DNA of 64,000 bases from Parapedobacter indicus (GTDB lineage Bacteria > Bacteroidota > Bacteroidia > Sphingobacteriales > Sphingobacteriaceae), in contig NZ_FOQO01000003.1 in the NCBI RefSeq assembly GCF_900113765.1, positions 310,001-374,000 on the forward strand. The letters are read 5' to 3'. How positions within the stretch are numbered: the first letter of the stretch is position 1; each line of letters begins with the position of its first letter. Shown piece by piece: positions 27,353 through 37,181 of the stretch. The translations under genes were made by a program, and so were the position numbers. A model generated the notes under the pieces. The model was not told the origin of the DNA. It made no database searches and was given only the letters and a program-made list of their open reading frames with translations.

Positions 27353-28654
27353 ATGGAATCCGCTTTGCTATACTCCTATTTTCTGAGGCACCCGTTCATC
27401 AGTACCGACACGCGCAATATCCAGCCACAAAGCTTATATTTCGCGCTAAAAGGTGAGAAATTCAACGGCAATGCGTTTGCCGCCGAAGCCCTCGAAAAGG
27501 GGGCTTCTTATGCCATTATCGACGAAGCTTACTATCAATCGGACGATCGCTTCCTGCTCGTCCCCGATGTACTGACCGCGTTGCAGGATTTGGCGAGGCA
27601 TCATCGGAGCCAATTGCAGATTCCCGTAATTGGCATTACAGGAACCAATGGTAAAACTACCACCAAGGAACTGATCCATGCGGTACTGTCGCAGCAATTC
27701 AACACATACGCCACCAAAGGAAACTTAAACAACCACATCGGCGTACCTTTGACCCTTTTATCCATCCCGCAGCAAACGAAAATCGCCATCATCGAGATGG
27801 GTGCCAATCACGTCGAGGAGATCGCATTCCTTTGCGCGATCGCCCAACCCACCCATGGCCTGATCACCAATGTCGGAAAAGCGCACTTAGAAGGATTTGG
27901 CAGTTTCGAAGGAGTAAAAAAGGCAAAAGGCGAACTATACGATTACCTGGCAGCGCATCGGGGCACGCTATTTCTGCAATACGATAACCCGTTACTTCGT
28001 GATATGGCCGCTACGCGTCGCATCGATCAGGTGGTTACTTATGGCATTTCGACGGATAACCGCCTGACCGGAGAACTGATCGCTGCCAGTCCCCTGTTGG
28101 AGGTAACATGGAGCGTCAGCGGAGTCCCTGCTTCCCACACGGTCCATACCCAGCTTACCGGATCTTACAATACGGAAAATGTACTTGCCGCCATCTGCAT
28201 TGGCCAGTATTTCGGTTTATCTGCTGAAAAAATTAATCAGGGGATATCGGGATATCAGCCAACCAACAATCGTTCTCAACTTACCCAAACGTCGAATAAC
28301 ACCGTCATCCGAGACTATTACAATGCAAATGCCAGCAGCATGGCCGCCGCATTGGAAAACTTGCGTGTCCTCAAGGCCGACAAAAAAGTGATCGTTCTGG
28401 GCGACATGTTTGAACTGGGCGAAGATTCATACGAAGAACATGGCAAGATTGTCGCGGAGGCCTCTTCACTCGGTGCTTCCCGCGTCCTGTTTGTCGGCAA
28501 GGCTTTTTTTCACCACCGCCAACCAGGTGCGGAATTTTATGAAACCACCGAAGAAGCCGGCGAGGCTTTACGCAAACAACCTGTGCAGGGCGCACTGGTG
28601 TTGCTTAAAGCCTCGCGCGGCATGGCTTTTGAAAAGTTGGTGGACTTACTATAG
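27353..28654 (+). CDS. murF: UDP-MurNAc-tripeptide--D-alanyl-D-alanine ligase MurF
   Basis: 433 aa, cytoplasmic. Adds D-Ala-D-Ala to the UDP-MurNAc-tripeptide in peptidoglycan synthesis. Seen: N-terminal domain with STDTRNIQPQSLYFALKGEK, ATP-binding P-loop GITGTNGKTTTKEL (about 94-107), the Mur ligase central region TKGNLNNHIGVPLTLLSIPQ, EMGANHVEEI, TNVGKAHLEGFGS, and the C-terminal domain with RDYYNANASSMAAALENLRV and VLGDMFELGEDSYEEH. Length is normal. It is 31 bp after PUL2, on the same strand, and convergent with the peptidase gene (3 bp between stops). Housekeeping gene, unrelated in function to the neighbouring glycan loci. Confidence 0.97.
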   Translation: MESALLYSYFLRHPFISTDTRNIQPQSLYFALKGEKFNGNAFAAEALEKGASYAIIDEAYYQSDDRFLLVPDVLTALQDLARHHRSQLQIPVIGITGTNGKTTTKELIHAVLSQQFNTYATKGNLNNHIGVPLTLLSIPQQTKIAIIEMGANHVEEIAFLCAIAQPTHGLITNVGKAHLEGFGSFEGVKKAKGELYDYLAAHRGTLFLQYDNPLLRDMAATRRIDQVVTYGISTDNRLTGELIAASPLLEVTWSVSGVPASHTVHTQLTGSYNTENVLAAICIGQYFGLSAEKINQGISGYQPTNNRSQLTQTSNNTVIRDYYNANASSMAAALENLRVLKADKKVIVLGDMFELGEDSYEEHGKIVAEASSLGASRVLFVGKAFFHHRQPGAEFYETTEEAGEALRKQPVQGALVLLKASRGMAFEKLVDLL

Positions 28655-28657
28655 TCC

Positions 28658-29950
28658 CTACTCAAAAAAATCGATGATCAATTGTTTCAAATTCGCAAAT
28701 GCGGTGAAAGGAAGCGTTTCATACCGATCGTTGATGTCGTGGTAGGCCGCTGTTCCTCCCTGTGTGTAAATAAAAAAACTGGGCACTCCTTTTTCGTAAA
28801 ATGGGCAATGGTCGCTGTTACAGGATTCGCCCCGACTATTTACAGCTTTTAAGTAATTCTTTTCTTGATTGATTGCCGTCAGCTTGCTGAACGCCTCCGG
28901 AAACATCGGTGCATTGACCACCGTCATTCCATCCTCTCCGGTACCCACCATATCAAAATTGATCAAAAACTTGATATCGGATAGATCAAATGGTGGATTT
29001 TTCACAAATGCCTTCGAGCCTAAAAGCCCGGATTCTTCACCGGAGAATGCGATAAAAACTAGCGTGTATGCAGGTGGATTTGCCGCGTAATACCGGGCAA
29101 GATCCAGGATAAAGGCAGTTCCACTGGCATTGTCATTGGCACCGGGAATGTAATTTTTCTTACCCATGCGCCCCAAATGGTCATAGTGTGCACATACCAC
29201 CATCAATGAATCGGGTGTTGTGGTACCCCGGATAATCCCGGCCACGTTCTGCGTTTCGTAGTCCGGTGTCCAAACCGATTCCACGTTTAACGCAATGGAA
29301 GTGACCGTCATCGGATCGATACTAGGCTGGTTTACGAATACCACCGGCCGGGCACTCGGCTTGGTTTGGGACGACCAGGTAAGCTTGGTATTGTCATACA
29401 GGATGACTCCGGGCAGGGAGAGATCGTCTGCATTCCGCAAATGCAAAATAGCAGCATTTGCTTGCGCTGCCAGTTCCTTGGCTTCTCCCGGCTCCTTCCG
29501 GTTATCAATCAGCAGGTACTGCGTGCTATCTACATATTGAAGTGCCTCCGAAACCGTACCATACAGGTCGCTGCGTTTGATAACCTTCACCGGAAATTGC
29601 CCGTTGACGGCCGGACTGCCCGGCCAAACGATGAAGTCGACACCTGGCTTTAAAACCCTGTCATTGAGTGAAACCTGCAGTTTCCCTGGAAATGTGTTTG
29701 CGCCCAGTTCGAAGGGCTGATAGTACGAGTCACCGAATAAGGGTGCCACTCCTTGCTTCTTGAATGCTTTCGCGATGAATGCAGCAGCCTTTTTGTCGCC
29801 ATCCTTTCGATAGCCACGACCGTTGAATCCCGGTGATGCCAGTTTTTTCACTACGTGCCTGGCGTAAGAAAGGTCTGCTTCCTGTGCTCCGGCAATAACG
29901 CTGGTCAGTAACCAGCAAATGGTCAGTACGTATCTAATTGTTGTTGTCAT
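28658..29950 (-). CDS. M28-family zinc aminopeptidase, secreted
   Basis: 430 aa with signal peptide (SVIAGAQ, 17-23). M28 peptidases release N-terminal amino acids using two zinc ions. The ligand set is visible: AHYDHLG (His255 or His258), ANDNASG (Asp273), SGEESG (Glu305, Glu306), NFDMVG (Asp333), and TAAYHDINDRYE (His404). A protease-associated-type insert (about 110-235) carries DSTQYLLIDNRKEPGEAKEL. The gene is 8 bp downstream of the CocE-like hydrolase on the same strand, and appears to be the last member of the sigma/FecR/SusCD operon-like group. This supports peptide breakdown as the job of that locus. Confidence 0.93.
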   Translation of the reverse strand: MTTTIRYVLTICWLLTSVIAGAQEADLSYARHVVKKLASPGFNGRGYRKDGDKKAAAFIAKAFKKQGVAPLFGDSYYQPFELGANTFPGKLQVSLNDRVLKPGVDFIVWPGSPAVNGQFPVKVIKRSDLYGTVSEALQYVDSTQYLLIDNRKEPGEAKELAAQANAAILHLRNADDLSLPGVILYDNTKLTWSSQTKPSARPVVFVNQPSIDPMTVTSIALNVESVWTPDYETQNVAGIIRGTTTPDSLMVVCAHYDHLGRMGKKNYIPGANDNASGTAFILDLARYYAANPPAYTLVFIAFSGEESGLLGSKAFVKNPPFDLSDIKFLINFDMVGTGEDGMTVVNAPMFPEAFSKLTAINQEKNYLKAVNSRGESCNSDHCPFYEKGVPSFFIYTQGGTAAYHDINDRYETLPFTAFANLKQLIIDFFE

Positions 29951-29958
29951 CTTTGTAG

Positions 29959-31842
29959 TTAATTTTCAATGACCATAAGGTCAATATTCGAGGGATATTC
30001 CGGCGTGAAAAACACGCGATGCCAAGCGGGCTTGAAATCCGTTGCATCCGCTTTATAAATATCCATAAACTGCTGTGGGTTCCGGTCTACGAGCGGAAAC
30101 CAGGAACTTTGGATCTGCACCATGATACGGTGTCCTTTTTTAAACGTGTGCGCTGCATCCTGCATGTCGAAAGACACCCGATTTACGGTGGTTGTATCGA
30201 GTGGCTCGGGATGCTCGAAGCTGTTGCGGAATTTAGCCCGCATCACTTCGCCCCGTACCATGAGCTGATAGCCGCCCATAACGGCATCGGGATGCTCCGG
30301 ATGGTTCGGCGTATCGTCGGGAAATACATCAATCAACTTGACAATGAAATCAGCATCCGTACCGGTTGTCTTGACGAACAGATTGGCAGCCAACCGTCCT
30401 GCTAGCTGCAGCGGCTCTTCCAGCGGCTCCGAAACGAACACCAATACATCCGGCCTTCGCGCGGCAAAACGCTGATCCTCCACCATGTATTCCCGGCCGC
30501 GCATCAACCGGGTTTCCGCTGTATAGGGAACCGGGCGATTCGGATCGCTGTAATAAGCGACGGATCCGTTCTCGCCAGTTGAAGCAGGCTTTGCAAAACC
30601 AAGCTTCCCCTGCGGCTGAAGATAAAGCTTCCGCTGAGTGGCCTGCTTCGGTGGCCATTGATTGTAGGCCGACCAGCGGAGTGCACCCGTATCAAAAATG
30701 TATGCCGGGGGCAGGTGCGGGTCGGGCTTGCCTTTCAGGTGGTGCATAAAAAAGGGGAATTCGATGGTTTCCCGGTAGAAATCGCCGGTTGCTGAACCAA
30801 ACGGGATGTTTTCCAGCCAGTCGCCCTTATCCCGCGCCCAAGTGCCGTGATACCAAGGTCCCATCACAAATACCTGCTGGGTAGCCGGACTTTGACTCGC
30901 TATTGCGGCCTGCGTCTTCAGCGGGCCATACGGATCTTCCTGGTCAAACCATCCTCCTACGGTCAGCACTGCCGGCCGGACATCCTTCAGGTGTGGCAAG
31001 GGTGTACGCGCCTTCCAAAACGCATCGTACGTGCCGTGGGTCATGAGGTCGTCCCACAGCGGATTTTTCGTGGATCCCAGCAACTGCGACAGATTCTTTA
31101 ACGTATTATGCTTCAAGTAAAAATCATAGCCGTCAGGGGTGCCATAGCCCCCATAGCCCGCGAGTCCACTCGTCGATATGCTGTCACGCTCCCGGCCATA
31201 AGACGATATAAACGAAAACGATCCCATCAGCATAAATGCGCCGTTATGGTGCCGATCATCGCCCATGAACCAATCCGTTACCGGTGCCTGTGGCGAAACC
31301 GCAACCAAATTGGGGTGTGCGTCCAGCAATGCCGCGGTCGCATAACCACCGGGAGCAGAAATCCCCCAAATACCCACGCGGCCATTGTGGCCCTTGATAT
31401 TTTTCAGCAGCCAATCGATGGTGTCATACGCGTCTGAACTCTCATCCACATCGCGTTTGCTGCGCTTATCGTTGATATAGGGCCTTACCGCCACGAAATC
31501 GCCTTCCGACAAATACTTCCCCCGTATGTCCTGATAAACAAAGATAAATCCCTCATGCATGAATTGCCTATTCGGTCCGAGCGGCACCTTGTTACGGTTT
31601 TCACCGTATGGAGCAACGCTGTAGGGCGTCCGCATAAAGAGGATCGGATAGGTCTTCGTCGTATCTTTTGGAACATAAACCGCCGTAAACAAGTGTACAC
31701 CATCGCGCATCGGTATCCGTACTTCTTTTTTGGTGTAGTGCTGTTCAACAAAGAAAGAATCTGCGGGTGTGGGTTGTGCATGTAATAAACTGCACGTTAC
31801 CATCATGACGAGTAATACGGAGGTTGTCTGTCTAAAAAACAT
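29959..31842 (-). CDS. CocE/NonD-family (S15-like) serine hydrolase, secreted
   Basis: 627 aa with signal peptide (CSLLHAQ, 17-23). Alpha/beta-hydrolase of the X-Pro dipeptidyl-peptidase/CocE type: MRDGVHLFTAVYVPKDT (45-61), FVYQDIRGKYLSEGDF (101-116), nucleophile elbow GISAPGGY with Ser162, a cap, acid region GGWFDQEDPYGPL, and MGPWYHGTW with the likely catalytic His. The C-terminal jelly-roll (MVEDQRFAARRPDVLVFVSE onward) is the usual third domain. Family members hydrolyse X-Pro dipeptides, acyl esters or beta-lactam-type amides. Next to the M28 peptidase and SusCD, peptide cleavage is the best guess. It lies 27 bp after susD. Confidence 0.88.
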   Translation of the reverse strand: MFFRQTTSVLLVMMVTCSLLHAQPTPADSFFVEQHYTKKEVRIPMRDGVHLFTAVYVPKDTTKTYPILFMRTPYSVAPYGENRNKVPLGPNRQFMHEGFIFVYQDIRGKYLSEGDFVAVRPYINDKRSKRDVDESSDAYDTIDWLLKNIKGHNGRVGIWGISAPGGYATAALLDAHPNLVAVSPQAPVTDWFMGDDRHHNGAFMLMGSFSFISSYGRERDSISTSGLAGYGGYGTPDGYDFYLKHNTLKNLSQLLGSTKNPLWDDLMTHGTYDAFWKARTPLPHLKDVRPAVLTVGGWFDQEDPYGPLKTQAAIASQSPATQQVFVMGPWYHGTWARDKGDWLENIPFGSATGDFYRETIEFPFFMHHLKGKPDPHLPPAYIFDTGALRWSAYNQWPPKQATQRKLYLQPQGKLGFAKPASTGENGSVAYYSDPNRPVPYTAETRLMRGREYMVEDQRFAARRPDVLVFVSEPLEEPLQLAGRLAANLFVKTTGTDADFIVKLIDVFPDDTPNHPEHPDAVMGGYQLMVRGEVMRAKFRNSFEHPEPLDTTTVNRVSFDMQDAAHTFKKGHRIMVQIQSSWFPLVDRNPQQFMDIYKADATDFKPAWHRVFFTPEYPSNIDLMVIEN

Positions 31843-31869
31843 AATTACATTAACTTAAAAAAATACCCA

Positions 31870-33426
31870 CTACGGATTCTGCTCCGTGATATTGGGATTG
31901 AGCAACAATTCCGACTCCAACGGCAGTTGGAACGTATAGTCCTTCTGCGGGGTCAAAACCACGTCCTTATACGGGTGGTTTGGCGAACCATTCCGATCTA
32001 CCGGCAGGTTCCACCGTTTGTTGTCGTAAAACTCAAATCCACCTTCGCCCCACAGTTCAATGCGGCGGTGCAGTTGGATCTCTTCGAACAGCGCGTCGCC
32101 TGTCTGGATCGACTTTACATAGGCAGGGTCGCGCTTGGAAACCAACTCAAAAAGCGTTTGCTGCGCCGCCGCGTCGTTGCCTGAACGAGCCTCTGCCTCA
32201 GCCTTGACGAGGATCATTTCCGAAGCCCGCATATAGATCTCATTTTGATAATAGGCCGTCGTCATCCCTTCCAGGGTCGTTGCGGCAAACTTCGTACTGT
32301 TGTATTTCGGATACTGGATGGTTGTACCCGATGCGGGATACGTAAACTCAATATAGTCCTCCCCGACGAAATTCAGTTTCCGATAGTCCGTCTCCGCAAT
32401 CTGATCGTACAGCCGTTGATCAATGGCTACCCACGATCCCTGCGACCCACCGTATCCGCCCTCGCCCCATGGATTCATCCAACCTACGAAAGAGGAAGTT
32501 CCCTTACTCGAATTGGCATCAACGGCGTATCCGAAGATCGTTTCGTTATCCAGCAGGGTCATTCCGGAAGTCGTATACTGTACCTGATCCATCAGGGTGG
32601 GGTAGGCATCCATCACCCGGCCAGCGGCGGCACTGGCGGTCTCCCAATTACCGGTAGTCAGCGCAGCCCGGGCCAGTACCACCTCGGCCACCGTGCCATC
32701 GATATCCGTACGGTCATCCGTACGATAGTATCCAGCCGCATTAAACAAGCGGACGGCCTCGGTCGCATCGGCAAGAATCTGGTTCCAGACGGTTTCAGAA
32801 GGTGCCCTGTCCTTAAACGGATCGTTATTATCCAAATGCAAGGGTACACCCGGTTTGTCCTTACCGCCGTGCAGGTAGTCATCCTGATACAACCACATGA
32901 GGTACGTATAGGCATAGGCCCGCATCGTCAATGCCGCGGCCTTGTACCGCATGAGCTTTTCATTGGCACCATCGGCGGCACTCAGATCCACATCTGCAGG
33001 AATCAGTCCAAGGATTTCATTGGCATAATAGACATACTTATACAGGGTTCCCCAATATAAGGCTACGCGGGCCGTGCTTTGTTCGCGGTATGCCCGGAGT
33101 TCATAGTCGCTTACCAGCCACCCGCCGTTTCGATTGGCCAGCACCATATCGTTGCCTTTGAGGCTTAGCAGCAGATTAATGACCGGAAAATTGCGTGAAT
33201 CCACCGAGTTTGAATAGGTATACATATTAATGGATGCCTCCATGACGTTCAGCATAGGCTCCAGCACCTGGTCCGGATCTTTTCTGACCAGTTCCTGTAC
33301 GGCCTCTTCAGTCAGTACATTGCCCGTCGGGTCAATGTCCAGCTGACTGCTGCAGGCGCCGGTCGCTAACATCCCGATGCCCATCACGTAAAAAGCGATA
33401 TGTTGTGTTACTCTTTTCATCTTCAT
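31870..33426 (-). CDS. SusD/RagB family lipoprotein (FecI-controlled locus)
   Basis: 518 aa from ATG 33426; an in-frame TTG at 33432 and ATG at 33420 are alternatives. Signal peptide with lipobox ATGAC (Cys25). SusD features: RVALYWGTLYKYVYYANEIL, AALTMRAYAYTYLMWLYQDD, SETVWNQILADATEAVRLFN, EIYMRASEMILVKAEAEARS, IQLHRRIELWGEGGFEFYDN and the terminal YTFQLPLESELLLNPNITEQ. This matches the variant of SusD usually paired with STN-containing SusC proteins. It immediately follows its susC. Partner substrate probably peptides given the downstream hydrolases, but that is inference. Confidence 0.93.
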   Translation of the reverse strand: MKMKRVTQHIAFYVMGIGMLATGACSSQLDIDPTGNVLTEEAVQELVRKDPDQVLEPMLNVMEASINMYTYSNSVDSRNFPVINLLLSLKGNDMVLANRNGGWLVSDYELRAYREQSTARVALYWGTLYKYVYYANEILGLIPADVDLSAADGANEKLMRYKAAALTMRAYAYTYLMWLYQDDYLHGGKDKPGVPLHLDNNDPFKDRAPSETVWNQILADATEAVRLFNAAGYYRTDDRTDIDGTVAEVVLARAALTTGNWETASAAAGRVMDAYPTLMDQVQYTTSGMTLLDNETIFGYAVDANSSKGTSSFVGWMNPWGEGGYGGSQGSWVAIDQRLYDQIAETDYRKLNFVGEDYIEFTYPASGTTIQYPKYNSTKFAATTLEGMTTAYYQNEIYMRASEMILVKAEAEARSGNDAAAQQTLFELVSKRDPAYVKSIQTGDALFEEIQLHRRIELWGEGGFEFYDNKRWNLPVDRNGSPNHPYKDVVLTPQKDYTFQLPLESELLLNPNITEQNP

Positions 33427-33432
33427 GTTCAA

Positions 33433-36400
33433 TTACAGACTAATGTTTAATCCAAACGAAATCGATTTGGTTTGCGGATAGTTAAACGGGTTGACCGACA
33501 CGCCATCCAGTACCTGCCTCGGGTCCACTCCCTTCTTCGCCGAAACAAAATATAGGTTGTCAGCGGCTACATATACCCGTAAACCTTGGAGGTGCAGACG
33601 TTGCGTCAGGCTTGAGGACAACCTATAGCCCAAGTTAATGGAACGCAAGTTGAAGTAGTCGGCATCAAACAAGCTGAAATCGGAATACTGCCCTTCACCG
33701 CCGCCGATCGGCTGGCTGCCGAAATTGGTATCTCCCAGCATCCGCATCGGAATATTGGAATCGGTATTTTCAGGTGTCCATGCATCCAGGAGGTCAACGT
33801 GAACGCCACGGCCTATACTTTGCCCGGTGATGTATTGGTACGTACGCGACACAACCTTACCGCCCAGCTGATAGCTCACCGCCACACCGAGATCGAAGTC
33901 TTTATAACGCACGGTCGTCGAAGCACCGCCGACTAAATCAGGCGTTGACGTCCCCAATTCAAACCGTGTAGCCTCGGAACCCACGGTTGTGGTTACCACA
34001 TCGCCAACCGACTTACCTGGATAATTTGCTAGATCTGCCTCGGTCAGCTTTTTGTACAGCATTCCCAACCCAGTTTCCTGATCCACACCGGCATACCGGT
34101 ACATATACAGGTTAAAGTAGTCCGTTCCTTCCCTGCGGAGGAAGTTTCCCGAGAGATATCCACCGTCCAGCCCGCTCGACTTCATGTTGTCCGGTATCTC
34201 CAATAGGGTTGTCCGGTAACGGGAAGCGTTGATGTTAAACGACCAGTTAAGATCCGGTTTGCGGATGATATCGACGCCGAGATCAACCTCCAAGCCGGTA
34301 TTCAACAGCTTACCCACGTTGCGCAACGCGCCGGCACGGCCGGCGGAAGCAGGATAGGATACGCTCAGCAATAGATCCACGGTTTTGCGACGAAAGTAGT
34401 CAACCGTTCCATAAAAGCGATTCCATAGCCGGAAATCCAATCCGCCATCCACGATATGGTTCGATTCCCACGTGATGGACGGATCGCCCCAGGTGTTGGC
34501 CGAAAGCGCAAATTCGGCATCCGTGATACTACCCACAGCGCTCAGTCCGTAGGTGTTGGTCCACGCATAACGGGTCGAAACCGGCACACCGTTGTTGCCC
34601 TGAACGCCGTAGCTGCCGCGCAGGCGAAGATCGGTTATCCAGTCTGCGTTGTCTTTGATAAAGTTTTCCTCGCCAATGCGGTAGGCACCCCCTAAAGACC
34701 AGAAGGTACCCCACCGGTTGCCCCGGAAATACGAGGAACCGTCCGTCCGCAAGCTGGCCGACAGGTAATATTTTTCGGCATAGTTATAATTCACCCGGCT
34801 GAAATAGCCTTCCAGTGTCCGTTCTTCATCCCCTCCGGTCAGGTCCAGCACGCGAACCGCATTACCCATGCTCGGGTTGTCCAGCGCATACATCTTATAC
34901 TTGGTTCCATTGATGTTGTCGCTTTGGAACTTATTGAACTCGTGGCCTACCAAGGCGTCCAACGTATGTTCACCGAACGACCGGTTCCACGTCAACAGCT
35001 GCGTCAGATTGAGGGTCATCGCCTTGTTGAAGGCACTTCTTATGCGTCCCTCGTAATCCCGGGCATCCGAGCCGCTCTCGTTATTGCCGTATTCGAGGTA
35101 ATTCTGGTAACTGTTGTCAACCGCTACGTCTGCTTTCAGGGTGAAGTCCTTCAAAAATTTAGCTTCGAGGTAACCTCTACCGGAGAAGAAATCGTTGGTG
35201 GTTTCCGTGAGGTCTTTCTCAAAATAAACCGCCGGCGAGTAACCGTTAAACGCATTCCGGGCCGTGCTGCCATAGGGCGAATACGTTTGGTTGGTACCCA
35301 AATCATATACCGGTTTACCGTCGGCATCGCGGATGATCTGTCCATTTGCATCGTAGGCGTAAATGGGGTACGTTGGTGCAAACAGGTTCATGAAGGTGAA
35401 GATGTTGGTATTGGTCGTACCGCCCGTGTATCCCGTCGGTGCGTTGCTGTAGTTTTTTGAGTACGACATGTTTGCTCCGCCTTTCAGCCAGGAAGCAATC
35501 TGCGTATTCAGATTCACGCGGGCCGAATACCGGTTGAACTCCGACCCCATCACGTACGAGGGGTTCTTCAGCATACCCAACGAGACGTAGTAGTCTGTTT
35601 TTTCACTGGCGCCGCTGATGTTGGTATTGTACTCTTGACGCAATGCCGTTTTCAGAAAATAATCCGGCCAGCTATCGTGGTAAAGCAATGCGGCTTCCGT
35701 CCGGATCTTTCCCGTTGCGGGATCGATCAGCGTGGTTCCTTCCGGTATTTTATAGTTCATGTAGTTGCCCAACCCATTGCCGGTGTTGCTGGCACCATTT
35801 GCAGTGAACAGGTTATCGCTGGCATATTGGCGTGCATCGGCATCTGTATACCCCTGCTTGTAGCGCATGTAGTTATAAATGCCTTGCCAGGTGTATTCGT
35901 AGTACGTACCGGGGTCGCGGACCACCTCCATGTCGGGAACGCCTTGGCTAAAAGCCCCCCAACGAAGGTCTACCCCGATTTTGGGTGTACCCGACTTACC
36001 TTTCTTGGTGGTTACTAAGATAAGTCCGTTTGCCGCACGCGAACCATAGATGGCGTTGGCGGCCGCATCCTTGGATACCACGATGGATTCAACGTCGTCC
36101 GGATTCAACGCCGACAGGCCTAAATTGAACACGGCGCCGTCCACAACAATCAGCGGGTCATTGGACGCGTTGATGCTACCCATACCCCGTACGCGTATCT
36201 TTGAATCATTACCGGGTTGACCCGATGGACTGGTCAATTGAATTCCAGCCACCTTGCCCTCCAGTGCCTGAGACACGGTGGATACCTGCTGTTGCGTGAT
36301 GTCGTCCGATGAGACGGAGGTAATCGATCCGGTAAAATCCTTCTTTTTGGCCGTTCCGTAAGCCACGACAACCACCTCATCAATTTCCTGCGACACCGTA

Positions 36401-37044
36401 GTCAATGTGATGGTCAGCGCTGTTTGGCTACCCACCGCTACTTCGCGTGTTTCATATCCCGTATTGGAAATCACAAGTGTCGCGCCTGCTGGAACATCAG
36501 GCAAGACAAATCGACCGTCGTCGTTGGTCATGGTACCGCGTTGGGTTCCTTTGATGTAAATGCTGGCACCTGCAATCAACGCACCCGTCTCATCTTTTAC
36601 CGTTCCCTGTACCGTTTGTTGCACCGTCTCAACCGGAAGCGAAGCCTTTGATGTACGTTTGGGAACTAATGTGATGATTTTTCCGTTGACCGAATATTCG
36701 AATTGCTGATTGGCAAATACGAGTGGAAGCAAGGTACCGACTTCCATTTCAGACACCTCCAGCGACACCGGCTTGAACTTGCTCAAATATTCTTCTTTAA
36801 TCAGGAAATCGTAGCCGCTTTGCTTTCTGATTTCACGCAGCACATTTTCAAGCGGTACGTTGTTCGCCCGGATGCTGACCCGTTGGGCCAACGAGGTTTC
36901 TGCGTAGGTATTTAACACCAATAAGAAAACCGCTAAAGGGGTTAGTTTCATAGCTAATGGACATCGGGGAGTCATGCTAAAAACTGCGGCCATGGCGTTG
37001 ACCGTAATTTTCACAGCTTCCCTCAAGTAAGGGACATATTTCAT
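33433..37044 (-). CDS. STN-domain SusC TonB-dependent transporter (signal-transducing)
   Basis: 1203 aa. Order: a long N-terminus with hydrophobic signal (PLAVFLLVLNTYAETSLAQ, 36-54), STN domain (about 56-128: VPLENVLREIRKQSGYDFLI, QQFEYSVNGKIITLVPK), and carboxypeptidase-regulatory-like domain (about 145-218). TonB box IDEVVVVAYGT follows (221-231), then the plug (RGMGSINASNDPLIVVDGAV, ANAIYGSRAANGLILVTTKK) and a barrel ending ISFGLNISL. The STN domain is known to contact the periplasmic part of FecR, so substrate binding can trigger the ECF sigma factor encoded upstream. Start ATG 37044 gives a 35-residue stretch before the signal core, a pattern common in this subgroup. FecR stops 137 bp upstream. 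Confidence 0.96.
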   Translation of the reverse strand: MKYVPYLREAVKITVNAMAAVFSMTPRCPLAMKLTPLAVFLLVLNTYAETSLAQRVSIRANNVPLENVLREIRKQSGYDFLIKEEYLSKFKPVSLEVSEMEVGTLLPLVFANQQFEYSVNGKIITLVPKRTSKASLPVETVQQTVQGTVKDETGALIAGASIYIKGTQRGTMTNDDGRFVLPDVPAGATLVISNTGYETREVAVGSQTALTITLTTVSQEIDEVVVVAYGTAKKKDFTGSITSVSSDDITQQQVSTVSQALEGKVAGIQLTSPSGQPGNDSKIRVRGMGSINASNDPLIVVDGAVFNLGLSALNPDDVESIVVSKDAAANAIYGSRAANGLILVTTKKGKSGTPKIGVDLRWGAFSQGVPDMEVVRDPGTYYEYTWQGIYNYMRYKQGYTDADARQYASDNLFTANGASNTGNGLGNYMNYKIPEGTTLIDPATGKIRTEAALLYHDSWPDYFLKTALRQEYNTNISGASEKTDYYVSLGMLKNPSYVMGSEFNRYSARVNLNTQIASWLKGGANMSYSKNYSNAPTGYTGGTTNTNIFTFMNLFAPTYPIYAYDANGQIIRDADGKPVYDLGTNQTYSPYGSTARNAFNGYSPAVYFEKDLTETTNDFFSGRGYLEAKFLKDFTLKADVAVDNSYQNYLEYGNNESGSDARDYEGRIRSAFNKAMTLNLTQLLTWNRSFGEHTLDALVGHEFNKFQSDNINGTKYKMYALDNPSMGNAVRVLDLTGGDEERTLEGYFSRVNYNYAEKYYLSASLRTDGSSYFRGNRWGTFWSLGGAYRIGEENFIKDNADWITDLRLRGSYGVQGNNGVPVSTRYAWTNTYGLSAVGSITDAEFALSANTWGDPSITWESNHIVDGGLDFRLWNRFYGTVDYFRRKTVDLLLSVSYPASAGRAGALRNVGKLLNTGLEVDLGVDIIRKPDLNWSFNINASRYRTTLLEIPDNMKSSGLDGGYLSGNFLRREGTDYFNLYMYRYAGVDQETGLGMLYKKLTEADLANYPGKSVGDVVTTTVGSEATRFELGTSTPDLVGGASTTVRYKDFDLGVAVSYQLGGKVVSRTYQYITGQSIGRGVHVDLLDAWTPENTDSNIPMRMLGDTNFGSQPIGGGEGQYSDFSLFDADYFNLRSINLGYRLSSSLTQRLHLQGLRVYVAADNLYFVSAKKGVDPRQVLDGVSVNPFNYPQTKSISFGLNISL

Positions 37045-37119
37045 ACATTTGTTACGTTTGGTTATGATTTTAGTTCAATGCAATCCTAACGAGGAATTAA
37101 GTTTCATGGCCAACCAACC

Positions 37120-37154
37120 GGCTGGAATTGTTGGCGCAATTCCGGCCATTTTTT
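37120..37154 (+). terminator. Hairpin plus T-run between fecR and susC, plus-strand orientation
   Basis: GGCTGGAATTG (37120-37130) pairs with CAATTCCGGCC (37137-37147) with one G-U-type mismatch and a 6-nt loop, followed by six T at 37149-37154. This is a textbook intrinsic terminator for plus-strand transcription, yet the flanking genes are on the minus strand. On the minus strand the hairpin lacks a following T-run, so it would act there as a structure between fecR and susC only. Confidence 0.5.
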
Positions 37155-37181
37155 GAGTTCACCCTGACAGTCAAGTAATCG

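Noticed and set aside
32245-33060. 271-codon plus-strand frame
   Set aside because: Antisense to the SusD gene of the FecI-controlled locus; no recognisable domain.
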